Shown here piece after piece: positions 5,439 to 11,346 of a stretch of DNA of 11,346 nucleotides. Source of the DNA: an uncultured Actinomycetes bacterium (GTDB lineage Bacteria; Actinomycetota; Actinomycetes; Nanopelagicales; Nanopelagicaceae); contig CAIMUD010000175.1 of the NCBI GenBank assembly GCA_903844585.1, positions 1 to 11,346 of the forward strand, given 5' to 3'. Below the pieces are notes generated by a model. The model ran no database searches and was not told where the DNA came from. It was given only the letters and a program-made list of their open reading frames with translations. A program made the translations under genes and the position numbers. The stretch's first letter is position 1. Every line of letters starts with the position of its first letter.

Positions 5439-7288
5439 GTACAACGCTGACAAAAACTCATAAGAAAGCGCTCATCGAACGCCTTAATGTCTTCACTGCA
5501 TTTGGTCTTGGGATTCTTTGCGCCGTGGTTGCATGGAAACTTTCACTCGCACTTCTCCCACAAGATTCTGAAGCAGCTCCACTCTTCACTCGCGAAGATA
5601 AAATCACTCTCATTGCGATGATTGCTTGGTTCGTTGGATTCATGACAGGTATCGGAGCACTCATTGCTCCATTCCGTTGGGCTCTTGGAAAAGATCTTTC
5701 ACATGATGAAAATATGTATTACGCAGGTAAAGATCTTGGCGTAAAGAGATATTTTAAATTTACAACAGATCACAAAGTTGTAGGAATCCAATACCTGGTA
5801 ATAACAATGGTTATTTTCGGTATTGGTGGAATCCTCGCAATGTTGATCCGAACCAACCTAGGCAATCCTGAGGGTGGATGGATTCATCCCCAGGCCTATA
5901 ACTCAATTGTTGGTACGCATGGAATCATCATGATTGTCGGAACAATCATCATGGTGACTGGTCCATTTGGTAACTACATCATGCCAATCATGATCGGTGC
6001 CCGCGATATGGCTTATCCGCGATTGAACGCGCTTAGCTTCTGGCTCATTGTTGCTGCAGCAATCCCCCTTATCTGGGGTCAATTCATTGGTGGCATCTCA
6101 ACTGGTTGGTCTGCATACAACCCACTAGCTGGGCAAGCACCACTTGGAATGAACGGTTACATCATGTTCATTTGTATTTTTGCTATCTCAACAATGGTTG
6201 CTGGCGCAAATATCACGACAACAGTTGTAAAGATGCGCGCACGTGGAATGACTTGGAATCGCACGCCCATCTTTATCTACGGAACTGTTGCATCAGTTGC
6301 GCTGGCACTTCCTGCATTCCCTGTCTTCTTCTTATCTCAGGTGATGTCAGGAATGGATCGTGCGCTTGGTACAAGTTTCTATGACACTGCTCGCGGTGGT
6401 AGCGGATGGCTTTATGAAAACCTTTTCTGGCTGATGGGCCATCCAGAGGTTTATGTAATTCTTATTCCTGCAGTTGCAGCGCTAATGGAAATGGCGCCAG
6501 TCTTTACCCGCCGCCCACTGTTTAGTTTTAACGTTGCAGTTATGGGTATCGCTGGAATTTCAGGGTTATCTATTCTTGTATGGGCTCACCACATGTACAT
6601 GTCGGGATGGGCCCCACTTCTAAACGCACCATTCATGTTAACGACCGAATTAATCTCAATCCCAACAGGAATGTTGTTCTTAGTTTTGGTCGGAACTCTC
6701 TGGCGCGGTCGTCTTTGGATGACGGTGCCGCTTATGTCAATCATGGCCCTGCTCTGGAACTTCATGATTGGTGGAATCACAGGAATTTACCTCTCAGATG
6801 TTCCAGCTGATGCTTTCTTGCACGGATCCATGTTTGTGACTGCACACTTTCACTACACACTTATGGGAGCAGGACTCACAGGAGCAATTGCATCCCTTGT
6901 CTATTGGTTCCCTAAGATGACTGGAAGGATGCTCGATAAGAAACTTTCATGGATTTCATTTTGGTTAGTTCAGATTGGGTTCAACGTTGCATTCATCGGG
7001 ATGTTTATTGTTGGACTTCAGGGTCAACCACGTCGTGTTGAGGCATATGCCGCAATATTTAATCGAGGGAACTTGATTACAACAATTGGCGCATACACAA
7101 TCATGATCGGTATGTTGATTCTTCTTCAGAACGTAATCTCTTCATGGAGAAGCGGTCAGAAGGCTCCAATGAACCCATGGCAAGCAAAAACTCTTGAGTG
7201 GACTGTTCCAAATCCAGTTCCACTGGAAAACTTTGCCGAGCTACCAGTCGTAACTTCGGATGCATACGGATACGGAAGGAAGAACTAA
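5435..7288 (+). CDS. ctaD: Cytochrome c oxidase subunit I
   Basis: The catalytic subunit, reducing oxygen to water at heme a3-CuB. Its 617 residues exceed the usual 530-570 because of a 105-residue N-terminal extension with two extra predicted helices (about 16-40 and 55-85); the standard fold begins near RYFKFTTDHKVVG (105-117). Heme a ligands are H162 and H473, and H471 binds heme a3. CuB ligands are H336, H385 and H386, with Y340 placed for the His-Tyr crosslink. The HPEVY glutamate (E338) and the D-channel residues N180, D191 and N198 are kept, as in A1-type enzymes. The conserved PTGIK of the K channel reads PTGML, so its lysine is L414, and the Mg-site His-Asp pair is H463-G464. The propionate arginines are R533 and R534. 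The stop codon overlaps the ctaE start by one base. Confidence 0.96.
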   Translation: MSTTLTKTHKKALIERLNVFTAFGLGILCAVVAWKLSLALLPQDSEAAPLFTREDKITLIAMIAWFVGFMTGIGALIAPFRWALGKDLSHDENMYYAGKDLGVKRYFKFTTDHKVVGIQYLVITMVIFGIGGILAMLIRTNLGNPEGGWIHPQAYNSIVGTHGIIMIVGTIIMVTGPFGNYIMPIMIGARDMAYPRLNALSFWLIVAAAIPLIWGQFIGGISTGWSAYNPLAGQAPLGMNGYIMFICIFAISTMVAGANITTTVVKMRARGMTWNRTPIFIYGTVASVALALPAFPVFFLSQVMSGMDRALGTSFYDTARGGSGWLYENLFWLMGHPEVYVILIPAVAALMEMAPVFTRRPLFSFNVAVMGIAGISGLSILVWAHHMYMSGWAPLLNAPFMLTTELISIPTGMLFLVLVGTLWRGRLWMTVPLMSIMALLWNFMIGGITGIYLSDVPADAFLHGSMFVTAHFHYTLMGAGLTGAIASLVYWFPKMTGRMLDKKLSWISFWLVQIGFNVAFIGMFIVGLQGQPRRVEAYAAIFNRGNLITTIGAYTIMIGMLILLQNVISSWRSGQKAPMNPWQAKTLEWTVPNPVPLENFAELPVVTSDAYGYGRKN

Positions 7289-7905
7289 TGAGCCTCGATA
7301 CTCACGCACACTCCAACCCACACCACGAACATCCTGATGTTGTTGGAAGTCGCAACCGTATGGGTGTCATTCTGCTCATAGTTGCGGATGCATCTTTTGC
7401 GCTAAGCATGATGTTTGTTTTCTTCTACCTTAAATCCCAAAACGTTAACGATATGTGGCTTCCAAAAGCAACTGAAGATAAGGCTGCAATCGAACCGATA
7501 TCTTCAATGGGATCGTGGAATATCACTGCGATTTGTTTGATTGGTTTGATAGCCCACTATTACGGTCTCAGAGGTGTTCGTAAAGGAAACCAAACTCAAC
7601 TTAAACTCGGTGGCCTCATTGCCTTTGTTGCCTCACTTGTTGCCCTTATCTATCAAGTAAATATCATGGCAACAGTCCCCTTCACTTTCCATGAAGGTGC
7701 ATACGTTGCCTGCTTCTATCTGATCGCAATTATGAATATTGTTCATATTCTTTTGACGATACTAATTTCATTTGGTAATTGGTTCCGCTCAACTAAGGGA
7801 ATTTACCTTCATGATCACTGGCACGTAGATATCGTAAATGTCTGGTGGACTTGGATGGTTGTGTCATCATTACTTGGTGCCTTTGCCCTCAGCTTCGCAA
7901 AATAA
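7288..7905 (+). CDS. ctaE: Cytochrome c oxidase subunit III, short five-helix form
   Basis: A 205-residue membrane protein with five predicted helices (about 25-48, 75-95, 107-130, 143-170, 183-202). This is the short form typical of Actinobacteria, lacking the first two helices of the seven-helix version. Subunit III supports proton uptake and protects the active site from inactivation. Recognisable family phrases are GVILLIVADASF (26-37, like the common GxWLFLxSExxF) and the final HWHVDIVNVWW. The usual conserved glutamate of the first phrase is D34. The N-terminus is His-rich, with five histidines in the first 15 residues. The start at 7288 overlaps the ctaD stop as TAATG, indicating coupled translation; an earlier in-frame ATG at 7198 lies deep inside ctaD. 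Confidence 0.88.
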   Translation: MSLDTHAHSNPHHEHPDVVGSRNRMGVILLIVADASFALSMMFVFFYLKSQNVNDMWLPKATEDKAAIEPISSMGSWNITAICLIGLIAHYYGLRGVRKGNQTQLKLGGLIAFVASLVALIYQVNIMATVPFTFHEGAYVACFYLIAIMNIVHILLTILISFGNWFRSTKGIYLHDHWHVDIVNVWWTWMVVSSLLGAFALSFAK

Positions 7906-8788
7906 AAGTTCTAACTGGACTGCCCTATACATCGCCCTAGGCGTTGTGTGGGGCTGTTCTTTTATCTTTATTAAGCTCGGCCTTGAATTTCTTACTCCAT
8001 TCGGAGTTGCTTTCGGAAGATGCGCCCTGGGCGCGCTTACCTTGCTCCTTTATGCCAAGTTTCGAAGAATCGAATTTATAAAAAATAGAAAAATACTTTT
8101 CCATTTATGGATCGTTTCACTTTTGTTAAATGTAATTCCTGGTGTCTTATTTGCACTCGCCGAAACAGAGGTCACATCGATACTTGCAGGAATAATTAAT
8201 GCGGTGACACCGCTTATGACCCTACTGGTCATACTTCTTGTATTTCGAGATCAAAAACCGAAATTTCAACAAGTGCTTGGTATTGCCCTTGGCTTTCTTG
8301 GAGTATTGACAGTCCTGGGGGCCTGGCAAGGCCTTGGCGAAAATCCATTATGGGCGGTTTTAGTTTTGCTCGCAGCGGTAACTTGCTATGGAATTTCATT
8401 TCCATACTCACGCCAATTTATTTTGCCCCACAAATTGCAGCCCGAATCAATGGCGGCAGCGCAGGTAACTCTTGCAGCAATAACTTTGCTCCCTTTCTAT
8501 CTCTACGATGGCATTGCCAAGGATGAGTACAAAGCCGGCCCACTGCTTGCGATGCTAGGGCTTGGCGTTTTTGGAAGCGGCTTTGCCTACATCTGGAACT
8601 TTAAAATCATGGAGGCTGCTGGAAGTGCAATTGCGAGTTCGGTGACTTATGTGACTCCAGTAGTTGCCGTTGCTGTGGGGGTACTTTTCTTAAAAGAATC
8701 AATAACTTGGTACGAACCTGTTGGCGCACTCATTGTTTTACTTGGTGCCGCAATCGGTCAAGAAAGAATTAAATTTAATCGATCTTAA
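7877..8788 (+). CDS. DMT superfamily transporter, two EamA domains
   Basis: A 303-residue inner-membrane protein with about ten hydrophobic helices, the normal length and layout of EamA/RhaT-type exporters. The first EamA half carries ALGVVWGCSFIFIKLGLEFL and the second a similar helix bundle ending GVLFLKESITWYEPVGALIV. Family members move amino acids, metabolites or drugs; the substrate cannot be predicted. The start is uncertain: an ATG at 7838 would overlap ctaE by 68 bases, whereas GTG at 7877 overlaps by 29 and TTG at 7883 by 23. None has a clear Shine-Dalgarno sequence, so reinitiation after ctaE is likely. It appears to be the last gene of the oxidase operon, although its function need not be respiratory. 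Its 3' end overlaps the convergent nickel permease gene by 14 bases. Confidence 0.85.
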   Translation: MPLPSASQNKSSNWTALYIALGVVWGCSFIFIKLGLEFLTPFGVAFGRCALGALTLLLYAKFRRIEFIKNRKILFHLWIVSLLLNVIPGVLFALAETEVTSILAGIINAVTPLMTLLVILLVFRDQKPKFQQVLGIALGFLGVLTVLGAWQGLGENPLWAVLVLLAAVTCYGISFPYSRQFILPHKLQPESMAAAQVTLAAITLLPFYLYDGIAKDEYKAGPLLAMLGLGVFGSGFAYIWNFKIMEAAGSAIASSVTYVTPVVAVAVGVLFLKESITWYEPVGALIVLLGAAIGQERIKFNRS

Positions 8789-9962
8789 ATGGTTGGCGAA
8801 TTGGTCCGAGCTCGATACCTGCAGCGGCATGATCTGTATTTTCTCCGCGGGCTAATTGGGCAGCATGTGCCATGTCATGCCAGCGCTCTTCAATTTTTCC
8901 ATATTTCCAGAGCGCAAGAGCAACGCTCCAAACAATCACAAATGCCCCAACGATGAAGTATCCAGCGCTATTTAAATCAAAGTCCGCTGCGTAGCTCCAA
9001 AATCCTCCAGTCAGGCTTAGCTGGTTGGCAATCACTTGGCAGATCTCCAGGCCGCCAACAAAGAGTGCAACAGCAACTGATAGTCCGGTAATGATGATGT
9101 TGTAATAAACCTTACGGACTGGCTTTGAGAATGCCCAACCGTAGGCGAAGTTCATAAATGAACCATCAATTGTGTCCAGAAGACTCATTCCTCCAGCGAA
9201 GAAGAATGGAAGGGACAAAATTGCCCACCAAGGTAGACCCGCAATCACAGAAGTTCCAGCGAGTACCAATAGACCAACTTCAGTTGCAGTATCAAATCCA
9301 AGTCCAAAGAGAATTCCTAGTGGATACATTTTCCACGAAGCATCAATGCGTCTTGCAATAGGACCAAAAAATCGCATTAAGAATCCGCGAGAATTTAGAT
9401 GCTTTTCAAGTTCCTCTTCGCTATAGAGCCCTTTGCGCATTTTTATAAATACACCAACGATGGAAATCAATACTATTAAATTCAACAGCGCGATGAGCAT
9501 TAAGAAAGTTCCAGAAACTGTTGTTCCAATTAGCCCGGTGTAATGATGCAGTGAAGAATTTTCATCTTTAAGCTGACTACCCAGCGCTTTAATTCCAAAG
9601 TTCAATAGAATCGCGAGCGCTGCAACGACAGAGGAATGTCCGAGTGAAAAGAAGAATCCAACTGCAAGCGGGCGCTTACCTTCTGCCATCAGCTTTCGAG
9701 TTGTGTTATCAATGGCGCTAATGTGATCGGCATCGAATGCATGGCGCATCCCAAGTGTGTATGCAAGGGCTGCAGTACCCCAACCAAAGAGGGAGCCATC
9801 TGAGAGTTCATATTTACCGGTGGTCGCTCGCCACATTAATATCGCGCCGGCAACGTGCAGGAAGGCGATAAAGCCGAACATGAGAGCCATGCGGCGCCAT
9901 TCATCCCTTGTGAGGCGTTCTTTCAAGGGGATACGGGGAATCGAGTGGAGAACCTCGTTCAT
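8775..9962 (-). CDS. NiCoT-family nickel/cobalt permease (HoxN/NixA type)
   Basis: A 395-residue polytopic permease that imports Ni2+ and/or Co2+. All NiCoT signatures are visible: GMRHAFDADHISAIDNTTRK (71-90, with the metal-selecting His and Asp residues of helix II), FSLGHSSVV (105-113), LGFDTATEVGLL and GGMSLLDTIDGSFMNFAYGW in the second half. The start chosen is ATG at 9960-9962, because AGAGGTGA lies four bases before it; an upstream in-frame ATG at 9998 falls inside the predicted operator. Substrate preference is not decided by the protein alone, but a Nur-box match over the promoter points to nickel, perhaps for Ni-superoxide dismutase, urease or hydrogenase encoded elsewhere. The gene is alone on its strand, divergent from the TPR gene. 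Confidence 0.93.
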   Translation of the reverse strand: MNEVLHSIPRIPLKERLTRDEWRRMALMFGFIAFLHVAGAILMWRATTGKYELSDGSLFGWGTAALAYTLGMRHAFDADHISAIDNTTRKLMAEGKRPLAVGFFFSLGHSSVVAALAILLNFGIKALGSQLKDENSSLHHYTGLIGTTVSGTFLMLIALLNLIVLISIVGVFIKMRKGLYSEEELEKHLNSRGFLMRFFGPIARRIDASWKMYPLGILFGLGFDTATEVGLLVLAGTSVIAGLPWWAILSLPFFFAGGMSLLDTIDGSFMNFAYGWAFSKPVRKVYYNIIITGLSVAVALFVGGLEICQVIANQLSLTGGFWSYAADFDLNSAGYFIVGAFVIVWSVALALWKYGKIEERWHDMAHAAQLARGENTDHAAAGIELGPIRQPFKID

Positions 9963-9966
9963 GCGC

Positions 9967-9974
9967 TCACCTCT
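9967..9974 (-). promoter_or_regulatory. Ribosome binding site fixing the NiCoT start
   Basis: AGAGGTGA on the minus strand lies four bases before the ATG at 9962, the AGG being seven bases from it. It selects this start over the in-frame ATG at 9998 and removes 12 residues from the longest possible frame. Confidence 0.65.
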
Positions 9975-9992
9975 TGGCTCGTTATTTCCTAG

Positions 9993-10009
9993 TTGCAAAC
10001 CATTTGCAA
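9993..10009 (-). promoter_or_regulatory. Predicted Nur box (nickel-responsive Fur-family operator)
   Basis: TTGCAA-ACCAT-TTGCAA is a perfect match to the Streptomyces Nur consensus tTGCaa-N5-ttGCAA as I recall it, and it also forms a perfect inverted repeat with 7-bp arms (TTGCAAA/TTTGCAA). It overlaps the predicted start point of the NiCoT promoter, where a nickel-loaded repressor would block transcription. No nur gene lies in the window, so the regulator itself is inferred. Confidence 0.62.
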
Positions 10010-10014
10010 GTAGA

Positions 10015-10043
10015 AGGATAGATGTAGATTTCGGGCCTGTCCA
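10015..10043 (-). promoter_or_regulatory. Predicted promoter of the NiCoT permease gene
   Basis: On the minus strand TGGACA (10038-10043, five of six to -35 consensus) is followed after 17 bases by TATCCT (10015-10020, four of six to -10 consensus). Transcription would start near 10008, inside the Nur-box match, giving a leader of about 46 bases with the ribosome site at its end. Confidence 0.5.
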
Positions 10044-10117
10044 AGCGAAATATCACGCAGGCTAGCTCTCAAAAGAGTATGGTCCTGATAAATCAACGGA
10101 TGCAACAGGCGCGATGC

Positions 10118-10122
10118 GGAGG
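10118..10122 (+). promoter_or_regulatory. Ribosome binding site of the TPR gene
   Basis: GGAGG lies five bases before the ATG at 10128 (GGAGGTTTGAATG). It is a strong site and fixes the start. No convincing promoter for this gene was found in the 165-bp divergent gap; TATGGT (10076-10081) is a weak -10 candidate without a good -35. Confidence 0.7.
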
Positions 10123-10127
10123 TTTGA

Positions 10128-11096
10128 ATGAGCGAAGACGAAGGCCAAGACGAGCTCGTAACAGAAGAGATGCTTTGGGATCGAATTCCTGAAGTCAATG
10201 GCGAAGAACGCGCCAATACATATTACGAACTTAGCGCCCGAATTTTTGCTCGCGGACAGTATGACGAAGCGCTCGCGCTGGCCGAAACTGCTCGTGATAT
10301 TTTTTCTGAACTTGGAGCTAGTGCGCCAAGTGAAGGCCTTGCGCAAGCGTATTCAGCAATTGGTTACAACTTAAATCAATTAAAGCGCATGGATGAAGCT
10401 GCGACTGCGATGAGCAAGGCGGTTGAAATTCTTCGGACAAATAAATCGCCAATTGCTCTCGAACTCGCCTGCACCCTCGGTGAGTGGTGGTATTCATCTA
10501 AGAGCTATCAAAAAGTTATTGAGACAATGGAAGAGTGCGCGCAAGAGCACCGAGTCGACGGTAATCAAATCGGTGCAGCAAATGATTTACATCTTATTGG
10601 TTGCGCCCACCGTGAGTTGAAGGATTACTCCGCAGCGATTGATGCATTTACAAAAGCACGCGAAATTTTTAAAGCCGAGCGAGAAGTAATACATGTTGCT
10701 CGCTGCGATCAGAAAATTGCATCTTGCTTAATCGAACTTGGAGATGGAGAAGCGGCACTCGCAGCTGCGCGCAAAGCCATTGATGTATTTGAAACTGGCC
10801 ATGACCATCGCCGCGAAACTTTCGCGCTCTTTGAATATGGCAAGGCCGAAATCCTCCTAAAGAAGCTCGATGATGGTCTAGCAACCCTTGATAACGTGCT
10901 TACGATAATTACCGAAGATGAGCCAAAAGATTTCGACTTCATTCTTGATGTTGAATCGAAGATGGCAAAAGTAATGCGCGAACTCGGTCGCGTTGACGAT
11001 GCCGACGAAATCGAACGCAGACTAGCTTCAGTGCGCGAAACCCTTGGGCCGGGATCTGAACCCCAAGACGTCAAGGATCAGTGGCTCCCCTTTTAA
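10128..11096 (+). CDS. Cytoplasmic tetratricopeptide-repeat protein
   Basis: A 322-residue, nearly all-helical protein made of about seven TPR-like helix pairs spaced near 40 residues (about 28-61, 70-103, 109-142, 148-183, 188-223, 228-262, 270-303). Typical TPR positions are seen in ARGQYDEALALAETA, QLKRMDEAATAMSKA and ELKDYSAAIDAFTKA. The N-terminus is acidic, and there is no signal peptide, membrane segment or attached catalytic or DNA-binding domain, so it is probably a soluble scaffold. The roughly 40-residue spacing resembles the Rapat/LGN-like and kinesin-light-chain-like TPR variants more than the 34-residue classic. Partner and pathway are unknown. It is divergent from the nickel permease and convergent with the RNA methyltransferase gene, so it is probably transcribed alone. 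Confidence 0.85.
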   Translation: MSEDEGQDELVTEEMLWDRIPEVNGEERANTYYELSARIFARGQYDEALALAETARDIFSELGASAPSEGLAQAYSAIGYNLNQLKRMDEAATAMSKAVEILRTNKSPIALELACTLGEWWYSSKSYQKVIETMEECAQEHRVDGNQIGAANDLHLIGCAHRELKDYSAAIDAFTKAREIFKAEREVIHVARCDQKIASCLIELGDGEAALAAARKAIDVFETGHDHRRETFALFEYGKAEILLKKLDDGLATLDNVLTIITEDEPKDFDFILDVESKMAKVMRELGRVDDADEIERRLASVRETLGPGSEPQDVKDQWLPF

Positions 11097-11104
11097 TCAG
11101 AGGG

Positions 11105-11346
11105 TTAAATTTGCTTTGGTAGGTGCCGCAGCGCCCAGTGATACATAGCTATTGCCCCTGCTGCTGATGCGTTCATTGACCTTGTAGATCCATATTGCTC
11201 GATTGCGTATAAGACTTCACAAACTTGGATACCTTCATCAGACATACCTGCACCTTCTTGGCCAAAAAGCAGAACGCAAGATTCGGGCAGAGCCGCACCC
11301 TCTAGGTGCTTTGAGGAAGGTACGTTGTCGATTCCAATAATCGGAA
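11105..11346 (-). CDS. SpoU/TrmH-family RNA 2'-O-methyltransferase, C-terminal part
   Basis: The last 79 residues of a SPOUT-fold methyltransferase whose start lies beyond the right edge. Motif 2 is visible as VLLFGQEGAGMSDE and motif 3 as GSTRSMNASAAGAIAMYHW; these form the trefoil knot that binds S-adenosylmethionine, and the asparagine of SMNAS is conserved. Family members methylate the 2'-O of ribose in tRNA or rRNA. The short end (ALRHLPKQI) right after motif 3 is usual. Which RNA is modified cannot be told from this part. The stop codon TAA lies 8 bases from the stop of the convergent TPR gene, with no room for a conventional terminator. Confidence 0.88.
   Translation of the reverse strand, partial: PIIGIDNVPSSKHLEGAALPESCVLLFGQEGAGMSDEGIQVCEVLYAIEQYGSTRSMNASAAGAIAMYHWALRHLPKQI

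Noticed and set aside
9757..10065. Open frame of 102 codons on the plus strand opposite the NiCoT gene start
   Set aside because: It is antisense to a gene with clear NiCoT motifs, crosses the promoter and operator region, has no recognisable domain and no ribosome site.
9963..10127. Cobalamin riboswitch in the leader of the nickel/cobalt permease
   Set aside because: The predicted leader is only about 46 bases, far too short for a cobalamin riboswitch, and no B12-box-like sequence was seen upstream; the GCCTG/CAGGC pairing near 10037-10064 lies upstream of the predicted start point.
10062..10346. Open frame of 94 codons on the minus strand across the TPR gene start
   Set aside because: The overlapping TPR gene has a strong ribosome site and repeat structure; the antisense product is featureless.

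Overview
The window most likely comes from a low-to-moderate-GC actinobacterium, perhaps a streamlined freshwater lineage of the acI/Nanopelagicales kind. This is an inference. It rests on short spacers and overlapping genes, tRNA genes without an encoded CCA, a CtaG of the caa3_CtaG family next to an aa3-like oxidase, a possible leaderless gene, and a sequence matching the actinobacterial Nur (nickel) operator. No marker gene here fixes the taxonomy.

Layout. Bases 1-57 look like the 3' tail of a gene entering from the left. Two minus-strand tRNA genes follow, Glu(UUC) and then Asp(GUC), with a good promoter before tRNA-Glu. A minus-strand family 4 glycosyltransferase is divergent from a Sua5-type threonylcarbamoyl-AMP synthase (tsaC), with 39 bp between the starts. 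A tRNA-Lys(UUU) gene, itself a t6A-class substrate, lies 37 bp after tsaC on the same strand.

The centre is a respiratory locus. On the minus strand are ctaG (copper/oxidase assembly) and an overlapping 107-residue two-helix membrane protein. Divergent from them is a tight plus-strand operon: a secreted cupredoxin-like protein, ctaC (subunit II, intact CuA site), ctaD (subunit I), ctaE (short subunit III), and a DMT/EamA-family exporter overlapping the end of ctaE. Subunit I keeps the heme and CuB ligands, the HPEVY glutamate and the D-channel aspartate. It lacks the conserved K-channel lysine and one Mg-site aspartate, and it carries two extra N-terminal membrane helices.

The right side holds a minus-strand NiCoT nickel/cobalt permease whose 3' end overlaps that of the exporter. 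Its promoter is overlapped by a perfect Nur-box match, which points to nickel-repressed nickel uptake. Divergent from it is a cytoplasmic TPR-repeat protein of unknown role. The window ends in the C-terminal part of a SpoU/TrmH-family RNA methyltransferase on the minus strand.

Taken together this is a housekeeping region (translation, respiration, metal supply). There is no CRISPR array, insertion sequence or phage gene. The points most worth following are the unusual oxidase with its companion cupredoxin, and the predicted nickel regulation.
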